This document shows positions 1 through 7,870 of a DNA stretch of 64,000 nt, one piece after another. The DNA lies in assembly GCF_902499335.1 (NCBI RefSeq), contig NZ_CABVQK010000007.1, forward strand, positions 248,001 to 312,000, in the 5' to 3' direction. The translations under genes were made by a program, and so were the position numbers. Below the pieces are notes generated by a model, which saw only the letters and a list, made by a program, of their open reading frames with translations, made no database searches and was not told where the DNA came from. Origin of the DNA: Burkholderia lata. GTDB taxonomy: Bacteria; Pseudomonadota; Gammaproteobacteria; Burkholderiales; Burkholderiaceae. Numbering within the stretch: position 1 is the stretch's first letter; each line of letters starts with the position of its first letter.

Positions 1-194
1 TGAAGACGCCGCGTTCCGCGATGATCTTCGGCGGCCTGGCCGGCACTGTCAGCGGCGTGAGCGCGGGGCTCGCCGCGACCGACCGCCGGCTCGTCCCGTA
101 CGGCGCGCTGGTCGCGACGTTCCATACGGGCGTCGGCTGCCTGCTCGGCCCGTCGGTGCTGTACTTCACGACGCGCGCGCTGGTCGGCGCGTAG
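1..194 (+). CDS. madM: Malonate transporter subunit MadM, C-terminal fragment
   Basis: The window opens inside this gene; the frame starting at base 3 runs to TAG at 192-194. The visible 63 residues are hydrophobic and Gly/Ala-rich and end in TTRALVGA. The segments GGLAGTVSGVSAGLAATDRR and TGVGCLLGPSVLYF resemble the C-terminus of MadM, the larger membrane subunit of the MadLM malonate importer. The malonate decarboxylase operon starts 134 bp downstream on the same strand, which supports the call: MadLM brings malonate in and Mdc decarboxylates it. The N-terminus and the expected madL lie outside the window. Confidence 0.75.
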   Translation, partial: KTPRSAMIFGGLAGTVSGVSAGLAATDRRLVPYGALVATFHTGVGCLLGPSVLYFTTRALVGA

Positions 195-328
195 GCCCGT
201 CCGATGGGCGGCTCGTGCGCGGGCCGCATCCATCGCCGCGTCCTCTGAGTCGCATTCGTCAACATCATCAATCGGCGGCGGCGCCAGGCTTAGAATGCCG
301 CTGAACCATCGAAGCGGGAGAACTGTTC

Positions 329-1975
329 ATGACGGGATGGAATCACGCGCGGCAGGCGCGCGATGCACGCCTCGCGGCCGGTGCGCGTTTCGCGCAGGGC
401 AAGCGGGTCGATGCGCGCGACACCGTCGCGTTGCTTGAAGCGGTGCTGCGGCCCGGCGACCGCGTCTGCCTCGAAGGCGACAACCAGAAGCAGGCCGACC
501 TGCTCGCGACGGCGCTCGCCGACGTCGACAGCGCGAAGATCCACGACCTGCACATGGTGCAGTCGGGCGTCGTGCTGCCCGAGCATCTCGACGTGTTCGA
601 GCGCGGCATCGCGAAGCGTCTCGACTTCGCCTACTCGGGCCCGCAGTCGCAGCGGATCGCGAAGCTGCTGTTCGGCGGCAAGATCGCGCTCGGCGCGGTG
701 CACACCTATCTCGAGCTGTTCGCTCGCTACTTCATCGACCTCACGCCGCAGGTCGCGCTGATCGCCGCGGTCAGCGCCGATCGCGACGGCAACCTGTACA
801 CCGGCCCGAACACCGAAGATACGCCGACGGTCGTCGAGGCCACCGCGTTCAAGGACGGCATCGTGATCGCGCAGGTCGACCGCATCGTCGACAAGGTGCC
901 GCGCGTCGACATTCCGGGCGACCGCGTGCATTTCGTCGTCGAGGCCGGCCGGCCGTTCTACGTCGAGCCGCTGTTCACGCGCGATCCGGCGGCGATCACC
1001 GAAACGCAGATCCTCACCGCGATGCTCGCGATCAAGGGCATCTACGAGCCGTACGGCGTCAAGCGCCTGAACCACGGGATCGGCTTCAACACGGCCGCGA
1101 TCGAGCTGCTGCTGCCGACCTACGGCGAGAAGCTCGGGCTGAAGGGCAAGGTCTGCTCGCACTGGGCGCTCAATCCGCACCCGACGCTGATTCCCGCGAT
1201 CGAGTCGGGCTGGGTCGAGCAGATCCACTGCTTCGGCTCGGAAGTCGGGATGGACGACTACATCCGTGCGCGTTCCGACATATGGTTCACGGGCTCCGAC
1301 GGGTCGCTGCGCTCGAACCGCGCGTTCTGCCAGACGGCCGGCCTCTATGCGTGCGACATGTTCATCGGCTCGACGCTGCAGATCGACCTGTCCGGCCATT
1401 CGTCGACGGTCACGGCCGAGCGCATTGCCGGTTTCGGCGGCGCGCCGAACATGGGCAGCGACGCGCGCGGCCGGCGTCATCCGAGCGAGCCGTGGCTGAA
1501 GGCCGGCGCGGAAGCCGACCCCGACACGCCGGCGGCGCTCAGGCGCGGCCGCAAGCTCGTCGTGCAGATCGGCGAGACGTTCGGTGACAAGAACGTGCCG
1601 ATGTTCGTCGAGAAGCTCGATGCGCTGAAGCTTGCCGACAAGCTGCAGCTCGACCTCGCGCCGATCATGGTCTACGGCGACGACGTCACGCACATCGTCA
1701 CCGAGGAAGGGATCGCGAACCTGCTGATGTGCCGCGACAAGGACGAACGCGAGCACGCGATCCGCGGCGTCGCCGGCTATACCGAGATCGGCCGCGGCCG
1801 CGACCGGAAGATGGTCGAGCGGCTGCGCGAGCGCGGCGTGATCCGTCGCCCGGAGGATCTCGGCATCGATCCGCTCGACGCCGATCGCCGCTGGCTTGCC
1901 GCGCGTTCGATCAAGGATCTCGTGCACTGGTCGGGTGGCCTGTATGCGCCGCCGGCCCGGTTCCGCAACTGGTAA
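329..1975 (+). CDS. mdcA: Malonate decarboxylase alpha subunit (acetyl-S-ACP:malonate ACP transferase)
   Basis: 548 aa, the usual MdcA length. MdcA swaps the acetyl group on the acyl carrier MdcC for malonate, giving malonyl-S-ACP for decarboxylation by MdcD/E. Family-typical stretches are the N-terminal DTVALLEAVLRPGDRVCLEG, the central THxxE-free CoA-transferase-like core, and the segment GSDGSLRSNRAFCQTAG followed by IDLSGHSSTVTAERIAGFGG near the C-terminus. The ATG at 329 is preceded by GGGAGAA. It is the first gene of a seven-gene run whose members overlap or nearly touch; mdcC starts 10 bp after its stop. The call rests on protein recognition plus the complete mdc context. Confidence 0.95.
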   Translation: MTGWNHARQARDARLAAGARFAQGKRVDARDTVALLEAVLRPGDRVCLEGDNQKQADLLATALADVDSAKIHDLHMVQSGVVLPEHLDVFERGIAKRLDFAYSGPQSQRIAKLLFGGKIALGAVHTYLELFARYFIDLTPQVALIAAVSADRDGNLYTGPNTEDTPTVVEATAFKDGIVIAQVDRIVDKVPRVDIPGDRVHFVVEAGRPFYVEPLFTRDPAAITETQILTAMLAIKGIYEPYGVKRLNHGIGFNTAAIELLLPTYGEKLGLKGKVCSHWALNPHPTLIPAIESGWVEQIHCFGSEVGMDDYIRARSDIWFTGSDGSLRSNRAFCQTAGLYACDMFIGSTLQIDLSGHSSTVTAERIAGFGGAPNMGSDARGRRHPSEPWLKAGAEADPDTPAALRRGRKLVVQIGETFGDKNVPMFVEKLDALKLADKLQLDLAPIMVYGDDVTHIVTEEGIANLLMCRDKDEREHAIRGVAGYTEIGRGRDRKMVERLRERGVIRRPEDLGIDPLDADRRWLAARSIKDLVHWSGGLYAPPARFRNW

Positions 1976-1985
1976 GGACAAGGGC

Positions 1986-2303
1986 ATGGAACAGTTGAAC
2001 TATCGCTTCACCGCCCGCGAGCGCGCGAAGGGCGAGCAGGCCGCGGCGCTCGTCGGCGTGGTGGCATCCGGCAATCTCGAAGTGCTCGTCGAGCGCGTGC
2101 TGCCGGGCAACGAATGCGAGATCGACATCCGCACCGCGGCGGTCGGTTTCGGCGCGGTATGGCAGGCCGTCGTCACGGATTTCGTCGAGCGGCGCACGCC
2201 GGGCGGCTTGAAGCTGTCGATCAACGACGGCGGCGCGCGGCCCGACATGGTGTCGCTGCGGCTCGCGCAGGCCGTGCGCGCGATCGAGGGAGACGCCCAA
2301 TGA
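1986..2303 (+). CDS. mdcC: Malonate decarboxylase acyl carrier protein (delta subunit)
   Basis: 105 aa. This is the small carrier that holds the 2'-(5''-triphosphoribosyl)-3'-dephospho-CoA arm, to which acetyl and malonyl groups are bound. The attachment serine is expected in GVVASGNLEVL; by count it is Ser28. I chose ATG 1986 (MEQLNYRF) over an earlier in-frame ATG inside mdcA because it gives the family length and has AAGGAC upstream. The stop overlaps the mdcD start as ATGA at 2300-2303, pointing to translational coupling. The prosthetic group would be made by MdcB and attached by MdcG, both encoded just downstream. Confidence 0.93.
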   Translation: MEQLNYRFTARERAKGEQAAALVGVVASGNLEVLVERVLPGNECEIDIRTAAVGFGAVWQAVVTDFVERRTPGGLKLSINDGGARPDMVSLRLAQAVRAIEGDAQ

Positions 2304-3313
2304 ACAACCCCCACGCTCACATCCATTCGCTGCCCGCCGAGGGGGCGGGCGCCTCCCCAGGCGCGGCCCGTCAGGAGGCGCCGAACGACGCGATCCACGA
2401 TACGCCCGCGTTCGTCGCGAACGCCGCGAGCTGGTACGAAGCGTCGGCGCGGCAGCGCATCGACGGGCTGCTCGACGCGGGCAGTTTCAGCGAATTCCTC
2501 GGTCCGGCCGAGCGCGTGACGAGCCCGCACCTGCCGCTGTTCGACCTGCCGCAGCAGTTCGACGACGGGATGGTGGTCGGCCACGGCCGGCTCGACGGCC
2601 AGCCGGTGTTCGTCGCCGCGCAGGAGGGCCGCTTCATGGGCGGCGCGTTCGGCGAAGTGCACGGCGCGAAGCTCACCGGGCTGCTGCGTGCCGCGCGCGA
2701 AACCGGCAAGCCGGTGCTGATCCTGTTCGATACGGGCGGCGTGCGGCTGCAGGAAGCGAACGCGGGCGAACTCGCGATCGCCGAGATCATGCGTGCGCTC
2801 GTCGAAGCGCGCACGGCCGGCGTGCCGGTGATCGGGCTGATCGGCGGGCGCGCGGGCGGCTACGGCGGCGGCGGGTTGCTCGCCGCGTGCTGCTCGGCGC
2901 TCGCGGTGTCGGAGCAGGGCCGCATCAGTGTGTCGGGCCCCGAAGTGATCGAGACCAATCGCGGTGTCGAGGAATTCGATGCGAAGGACCGCGCGCTGAT
3001 CTGGCGCACGATGGGCGGCAAGCATCGCCGGCTGATCGGCGGCGCGGATCGCTACGTGGCCGACACGCCCGATGCGTTCCGTGCGGCGGCGCTCGACCTG
3101 ATCGGCCGCGCGCCGAAGTTCGATGCGGCGATGCTGCGCGCTGAGCAGGCGCGACTCGAAGCGCGCGTCGAACGGTTCGGCGCGTGCAAGGATGCGCTCG
3201 ACGTGTGGCGTGCGCTCGGTGCGGATGCGCCGGAAGTGATTCCAGGAATGCCTGACGATGCGTTCGCCACGCTCGCCGACCAATTGCAGGAGCCCCAGCA
3301 TGACGCTCGATGA
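2300..3313 (+). CDS. mdcD: Malonate decarboxylase beta subunit
   Basis: 337 aa, a carboxyltransferase-fold (crotonase-like) protein. With MdcE it forms the decarboxylase that converts malonyl-S-ACP to acetyl-S-ACP and CO2. Glycine-rich oxyanion-loop segments such as GGVRLQEANAGE and GLIGGRAGGYGGGGLLAACC are visible, as is ISVSGPEVIETNRGVEEFD. Start at 2300 overlaps the mdcC stop by 4 bp. The first about 35 residues (His/Pro/Ala-rich, MNNPHAHIHSLP) look like a poorly conserved extension before the domain begins near ASWYEASARQRIDGLLD. The 3' end overlaps mdcE by 14 bp. Confidence 0.94.
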   Translation: MNNPHAHIHSLPAEGAGASPGAARQEAPNDAIHDTPAFVANAASWYEASARQRIDGLLDAGSFSEFLGPAERVTSPHLPLFDLPQQFDDGMVVGHGRLDGQPVFVAAQEGRFMGGAFGEVHGAKLTGLLRAARETGKPVLILFDTGGVRLQEANAGELAIAEIMRALVEARTAGVPVIGLIGGRAGGYGGGGLLAACCSALAVSEQGRISVSGPEVIETNRGVEEFDAKDRALIWRTMGGKHRRLIGGADRYVADTPDAFRAAALDLIGRAPKFDAAMLRAEQARLEARVERFGACKDALDVWRALGADAPEVIPGMPDDAFATLADQLQEPQHDAR

Positions 3314-4007
3314 AGTCCTGACCTCGCTGTTTCCGAAAGGCCATTCGATCGCACGCACCGGCGGCCTGCTGACGGGCCACGCGGAACTGGCCGGCACGCG
3401 CGTCGACGTGATCGGCGTTGCCGACCGTTTGCCGTTCGGCATTGACGAGGCCGTGACGCTCGCGGCGCGCGTGCTCGACACGATTGAGCGCGGCGGCGAC
3501 ACGCCGATCCTCGTGCTCGTCGACAGCGACAGCCAGCGGATGAGCAAGCGCGACGAACTCCTCGGCCTGAACGAAGGGCTGTCGCATCTCGCGAAGTGCC
3601 TGATGCACGCGGATCTCGCCGGGCACCGGACGATCGGCGTGCTGTACGGCCACACGGCCGCCGGCGCGTTCATCGCAACCGCGCTCGCGACGCGCACGCT
3701 GCTCGCGGTGCCGGGCGCGGAGCCGGAGGTGATGGACCTGCCGTCGATGTCGCGCGTGACCAAGCTGTCGATCGACGTGCTGAAGGAGATGTCGCGCTCG
3801 ACGCCGGTGTTCGCGCCTGGCCTCGACAACCTCGTGAAGATGGGCGCCGTCGACGCCGTGCTCGATCCGGTTCGCGCGCTCGACGCGCAGGTCGGCGAAT
3901 GGCTCGGCAAGCCGGCCGACCGCGTCGACCGGCGCGCATCACGCGGCCGGCCGGTTGCCGCCGATGTCGCGCAGCGCGTCGAGGCACTCGCGCGTGCCGC
4001 ACGCTGA
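3300..4007 (+). CDS. mdcE: Malonate decarboxylase gamma subunit
   Basis: 235 aa, the second carboxyltransferase-like subunit and partner of MdcD in the decarboxylation step. Diagnostic stretches are PILVLVDSDSQRMSKRDELL, HLAKCLMHADLAGHRTIGVLYGH and PSMSRVTKLSIDVLKEMS followed by FAPGLDNLVKMGAV. I placed the start at ATG 3300 (MTLDEVLTSLFPKG) because the upstream part of the frame lies inside mdcD and reads as non-family sequence. The start overlaps the mdcD stop by 14 bp, and the 3' end overlaps the chosen mdcG start. Confidence 0.94.
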   Translation: MTLDEVLTSLFPKGHSIARTGGLLTGHAELAGTRVDVIGVADRLPFGIDEAVTLAARVLDTIERGGDTPILVLVDSDSQRMSKRDELLGLNEGLSHLAKCLMHADLAGHRTIGVLYGHTAAGAFIATALATRTLLAVPGAEPEVMDLPSMSRVTKLSIDVLKEMSRSTPVFAPGLDNLVKMGAVDAVLDPVRALDAQVGEWLGKPADRVDRRASRGRPVAADVAQRVEALARAAR

Positions 4008-4662
4008 ACTGCCGCTGCGCCGCCACACGCTCGTCACGCTGACGGCGGCGGGGTGGGGCGCGGCATTCGCGCGGGATCCCGCGCTCGCGGCCGATCCGCT
4101 CGTGCGCGCGTGGTCCGAACGCGGCTGGCCGTTGATCGTGCGCCGCGCGTCGCCCGACGAGGCCGATGCCGGCCGCGTGCCGCTCGGCCTGCCGCTGCCG
4201 CCTTCCGCGGGCAAGCGGCGCATCGCATTGAACGCGGCCGCTGACGCGCTCGCGACAGTCGGCCCGCTGCCCGCGTTGGCCGACGTGCTCGCCGCCGCGC
4301 CCGACACATGGCGCACGGCGTTGCGCGAACTCGATGCGCTCGGCGCGCGTTGCGGCGTGCAGGGCCGCGTGTTCGGCAGCCTCGCATGGCAGGCGCTGAC
4401 GGGCGAGCCCTACCTGGGGGCGTCGTCCGATCTCGACATCGTGTTCCCGCTGCCGGATGCCGTATCGATCGCGTCGCTGCTCGACGGCCTCGCGGCGATC
4501 GACGCGCATGCGCCGATGCGGATCGACGGCGAACTGCTGCGTGACGACGGCGCGGGCGTCAACTGGCGCGAACTGCATGCGCGGCAGCCTGAAGTCGCGG
4601 TCAAGACCGCGATCGCCGTCGAACTGATGCCGGTGAGCGCATTCATCGGAGGCGAGCGATGA
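3994..4662 (+). CDS. mdcG: Malonate decarboxylase holo-ACP synthase (phosphoribosyl-dephospho-CoA transferase)
   Basis: About 222 aa from GTG 3994 (VPHAELPLRRHTLV), preceded by GAGG at 9-nt spacing. ATG codons at 3955 and 3964 are possible alternatives that would add 10-13 residues. MdcG transfers the triphosphoribosyl-dephospho-CoA made by MdcB onto the MdcC serine. The nucleotidyltransferase-like motif SSDLDIVFPL, with two aspartates, sits about two thirds along after GSLAWQALTGE. It overlaps mdcE by 14 bp and its stop overlaps mdcB as ATGA. The product is clear from motif and context; only the start is uncertain. Confidence 0.88.
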   Translation: MPHAELPLRRHTLVTLTAAGWGAAFARDPALAADPLVRAWSERGWPLIVRRASPDEADAGRVPLGLPLPPSAGKRRIALNAAADALATVGPLPALADVLAAAPDTWRTALRELDALGARCGVQGRVFGSLAWQALTGEPYLGASSDLDIVFPLPDAVSIASLLDGLAAIDAHAPMRIDGELLRDDGAGVNWRELHARQPEVAVKTAIAVELMPVSAFIGGER

Positions 4663-5525
4663 GCGCATGGGCTGCCTGCCGCGTACCGGCGCCATCCGAA
4701 GCCGAACGCATCGCCGACCTGGCCGAGCGCAGCCTCGTGCTCGAAATCGAGACCTATCCGAAGCCGGGGCTCGTCAGTCACGTCGACACCGGCAGTCACA
4801 CCGACATGGATGCCGCGACGTTCGCCCGCAGCGCCGCCGTGCTGCGGCCGTACTTCGCCGAGCTGGCCGACGCGGGCGCACGCGATGCGGACATGGCCGT
4901 GCTGCGCAAGATCGGCCTGCGCGCCGAGCACGCGATGCTCGCCGCGACCGGCGGCGTCAATACGCATCGCGGCGCGATCTTCGGGCTCGGGTTGCTGTGT
5001 GCGGCGGCGGGCCGGCGTGCGATGCCGGGAACCGTGCCGGGCGGGATGACGCTCGGCGCGTTCGTCTCTCGCCGCTGGGGTGCCGATATCCTCGGCGGCC
5101 CGCGCTTGCCCGGCAGTCACGGCGAGCGTGCGAGCCGCCGCTACGGCGTCGGCGGCGCGCGTCGCGAGGCGGCCGACGGTTTCACGACCGTCTACGCGGT
5201 CGGGCTGCCCGCGCTGCGCCGTGCGCAGCGTGACCTGCCGGGCGACCGGGAAGCCGCGCGCGTCGATGCGTGCTTCGCGCTGATCGCCGCGCTCGACGAT
5301 ACGAACCTGCTGCACCGGGGCGGGCAGGCCGGTCTCGACTTCGCGCGGGCGACCGCACGCGCGTTCGTGGCACGTGGCGGCGTGCGTGCGCACGACTGGC
5401 GGATGCGGGCGGCTGCCGCGCATCGTGCTTTCGTGGCGCGGCGGTTGAGCCCGGGCGGCGCGGCCGACCTGCTCGCGATGAGCGTCTTCGTCGATGCGCT
5501 CGAAACCGACGGGGACGCACGATGA
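4659..5525 (+). CDS. mdcB: Triphosphoribosyl-dephospho-CoA synthase
   Basis: 288 aa, CitG/MdcB family. It makes 2'-(5''-triphosphoribosyl)-3'-dephospho-CoA, precursor of the MdcC prosthetic group, from ATP and dephospho-CoA. Seen: LVLEIETYPKPGLVSHVDTG and HTDMDAATFARSAAVLRPYF near the N-terminus, ATGGVNTHRGAIFGLGLL in the middle, and DDTNLLHRGGQAGLDFA toward the C-terminus, all typical of the family. Both ends overlap neighbours by 4 bp (mdcG/mdcB and mdcB/mdcH ATGA junctions), so it is probably coupled to them. Confidence 0.92.
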   Translation: MSAWAACRVPAPSEAERIADLAERSLVLEIETYPKPGLVSHVDTGSHTDMDAATFARSAAVLRPYFAELADAGARDADMAVLRKIGLRAEHAMLAATGGVNTHRGAIFGLGLLCAAAGRRAMPGTVPGGMTLGAFVSRRWGADILGGPRLPGSHGERASRRYGVGGARREAADGFTTVYAVGLPALRRAQRDLPGDREAARVDACFALIAALDDTNLLHRGGQAGLDFARATARAFVARGGVRAHDWRMRAAAAHRAFVARRLSPGGAADLLAMSVFVDALETDGDAR

Positions 5526-6454
5526 CGCTGGCCATCCTCTGCTCGGGACAGGGCGCGCAGCGCGCCGACATGTTCGACCTGACCGGCACCGCACCGCAGG
5601 CCGACGCGCTGTTCGCGCACGCCGGCCGCCTGCTCGGCGACGACCCGCGCACGTGGGTCCGGCAGGCGGGCCCGGACGCGCTGCGCGAAAACCGTGCCGC
5701 GCAGATCCTCTGCACCGTTCAGGCGCTCGCGGCCGCCGCGCTGCTTGATACGGTGTGGCCGCGCCGGCGCTGCGTCGCCGGCTACAGCGTCGGCGAAGTC
5801 GCGTCGTGGAGCGTCGCGGGGGTGATCGAGCCGGACGCCGCGCTCGACCTGGCCGATGCGCGGGCGCGTGCGATGGATGCCGCGAGCGGCGGCGACGAGC
5901 GCATGGTGTTCGTGCGCGGCCTGACGCGCGCGCAGCTCGCGCGGTTGTGCGACGGCCGCGACGCGGCGATCGCGATCGCGAACCCCGGCGACGCGTTCGT
6001 GGTCGCGGGGCGGCAGGCCGATGTCGATGCGGTGGCCGACGACGCGTCGCGCGACGGCGCGCTGCGCGTCGCGCCCGTCTGCGTGCGGATCGCGTCGCAC
6101 ACGCGACGGCTCGCCGCGGCCGTGCCGGTGTTTCGCGCGTCGCTCGCCGCGACGCCCGTGCGGCGGCCGCTGCCCGGCACGCGGCTGTTTTCGGGGATTG
6201 ACGGCGCATCGGTGCTCGACGTCGACGCGGGCCTCGACAAGCTTGCGCGACAGATCGCCGAGCCGGTCGAGTGGGCGGCGTGTCTCGCCGCCTGCGTGGA
6301 GGCCGGTGCGACCGCGTTCCTCGAGCTCGGCCCCGGCCGCGCGCTGGCCGAGATGGCCGGCGGCGCATATCCGGCGCTGCCGGCGCGCAGCCTCGCGGAT
6401 TTTCGTTCCGTCGACGGCGTGGCGAGCTGGCTCGCGCGCGTCGCGGCCGGCTGA
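5522..6454 (+). CDS. mdcH: Malonate decarboxylase epsilon subunit (malonyl-CoA:ACP transacylase)
   Basis: 310 aa, FabD-like fold. MdcH loads malonyl from malonyl-CoA onto acetyl-free MdcC to prime the enzyme. The N-terminal CSGQGAQ loop, the nucleophile elbow AGYSVGEVASW (active serine) and a later ASHTRRL histidine fit the malonyl transacylase family. ATG 5522 overlaps the mdcB stop. It is the last gene of the mdc operon: the next gene starts about 130 bp downstream and is unrelated. I see no strong terminator after it. Confidence 0.92.
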   Translation: MTLAILCSGQGAQRADMFDLTGTAPQADALFAHAGRLLGDDPRTWVRQAGPDALRENRAAQILCTVQALAAAALLDTVWPRRRCVAGYSVGEVASWSVAGVIEPDAALDLADARARAMDAASGGDERMVFVRGLTRAQLARLCDGRDAAIAIANPGDAFVVAGRQADVDAVADDASRDGALRVAPVCVRIASHTRRLAAAVPVFRASLAATPVRRPLPGTRLFSGIDGASVLDVDAGLDKLARQIAEPVEWAACLAACVEAGATAFLELGPGRALAEMAGGAYPALPARSLADFRSVDGVASWLARVAAG

Positions 6455-6583
6455 TCGACGGCGCGAAAAGCGGGCTGTAACCCGTGCGCCGGGCACCGGT
6501 TTTGCGCTGTGTGTTGCGCCGGCGCAGCAGCATCGCAGCCGGTGCTTGCCACGCGAATTGGCGTCGCTACAATGGCGCCCGCC

Positions 6584-7093
6584 ATGAGACCAGCCGCCTT
6601 CCTTCTCGCCGCGCTTTGCTGCGCGGCGAGTGCCCACGCCGCCCAGATTCCGTCCGACGCCGCATCGGTCGGCACATACTTTTCGTATGACAATGCGGCG
6701 GCCGACGCGACCGTCGACCTGATCGGGCAGGCGCAGCACCGCGTGCTGCTGGCCGGCTATACGCACGTGCCGCCGGCGGTCGCGAGCGCACTGCGCGCGG
6801 CCCGCTCGCGCGGGATCGAGGTGCGTGTCGTGCTCGTGCGTTCGCCGCGCGCGGGCAGGTACAGCGGCGTCGGCTATCTGAAATCGTCGGGTATCGACGT
6901 GGCGATCGATTCGCGGCATGGCGATCCTGCACCGCGCTTCGTGATCGTCGACGACAGCGTCGCGCTGACGACCCTGTCGGAGGGCGCGACCGCGCATGCG
7001 GAGACGGTGAACGTGTTCCAGCGCGCGCCCGAGCTTGCGCAATCCTATGCGCAATCGTTCTGGCGGCTGTACCGGCAGGCCGGCGGCCTCTGA
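6584..7093 (+). CDS. Exported phospholipase D-like domain protein, degenerate active site
   Basis: 169 aa from ATG 6584, which starts a clean signal peptide (MRPAAFLLAALCCAASAHA, cleavage before AQIPS); another in-frame ATG lies at 6572. The mature part resembles single-domain Nuc/PLD proteins: IGQAQHRVLLAGYTHVPP, ALRAARSRGIEVRVVLVRS, then a position equivalent to the HKD motif, and TTLSEGATAHAETVNVFQ. Where active members have HxK(x)4D, this protein reads PAPRFVIVDDSVAL, so the histidine appears absent and the lysine may be an arginine. It is therefore probably not a classical phosphodiesterase. It stands alone between the mdc operon and a phosphoribosyltransferase gene. Confidence 0.65.
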   Translation: MRPAAFLLAALCCAASAHAAQIPSDAASVGTYFSYDNAAADATVDLIGQAQHRVLLAGYTHVPPAVASALRAARSRGIEVRVVLVRSPRAGRYSGVGYLKSSGIDVAIDSRHGDPAPRFVIVDDSVALTTLSEGATAHAETVNVFQRAPELAQSYAQSFWRLYRQAGGL

Positions 7094-7218
7094 CCCTTTC
7101 CCTTGGCGCCACGCGCGCCGGTGTGACCCTGCTTGCATCGGCGCTGCCGATGAACCATGCTCGTTGACAGGCGCCGACGCGCGTTTCGCGCATCCGGCGC
7201 AACGGCAGGGAGCCGATC

Positions 7219-7863
7219 GTGTTCGAGTGTTTTGCCGATCGCGCCGACGCGGGCTGCCAACTGGCCGGCGCATTGCGCGATTACGCGGGGCGTGGCGATG
7301 TCGTCGTGCTCGCCTTGCCGCGTGGCGGTGTGCCCGTCGCGTATCCGGTCGCTTGCGCGCTGCACGCGCCGCTCGACGTGCTGGTCGTGCGCAAGCTCGG
7401 CGTGCCGTACGATCCCGAGCTCGCGATGGGGGCAATCGCGACAGGCGGTGCGATTCATCTGCAGCGTTCGGTGCTCCGCTCGATGAACGTGTCCGGCGAA
7501 CAGCTCGCCGACGTGATCGCGCGCGAGACGGCCGAACTGCATCGGCGCGAAGCGTTGTATCGCGGTGCGGCGCCGCCGCTGCCGGTCGAAGGGCGCATCG
7601 CGATCGTCGTCGACGACGGCGTCGCGACCGGCGCGTCGATGCGCGTCGCGCTGCAGGCGTTGCGCGAGCGTCATCCGGCGCGGATCGTGGCGGCGGCTCC
7701 GGTCGCGCCGGCGGGCGCGCGGCATACGTTCGACGATCTGGCCGACGCGTTCGTCACCGTGTCGCTGCCGCTGCCGTTCTTCGGTATCAGTCAGTTCTAC
7801 GGGCGCTTCGAGCAGACGAGCGACGACGAGGTACGGTCTTTGCTCGATGCGGCGCGGCGCTGA
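7219..7863 (+). CDS. Phosphoribosyltransferase family protein
   Basis: 214 aa. The type I phosphoribosyltransferase PRPP-binding signature IAIVVDDGVATGASM is present in the middle, preceded by VVLALPRGGVPVAYPVA and VLVVRKLGVPYDPELAMGAI, and followed by ISQFYGRFEQTSDDEV near the C-terminus. Proteins of this type are often annotated as putative phosphoribosyltransferases with no known substrate. I use GTG 7219 (MFECFADRADAG) because GGGAG lies 6 nt upstream and the domain starts at once. The neighbours give no pathway hint. Confidence 0.8.
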   Translation: MFECFADRADAGCQLAGALRDYAGRGDVVVLALPRGGVPVAYPVACALHAPLDVLVVRKLGVPYDPELAMGAIATGGAIHLQRSVLRSMNVSGEQLADVIARETAELHRREALYRGAAPPLPVEGRIAIVVDDGVATGASMRVALQALRERHPARIVAAAPVAPAGARHTFDDLADAFVTVSLPLPFFGISQFYGRFEQTSDDEVRSLLDAARR

Positions 7864-7870
7864 CGCGGCA

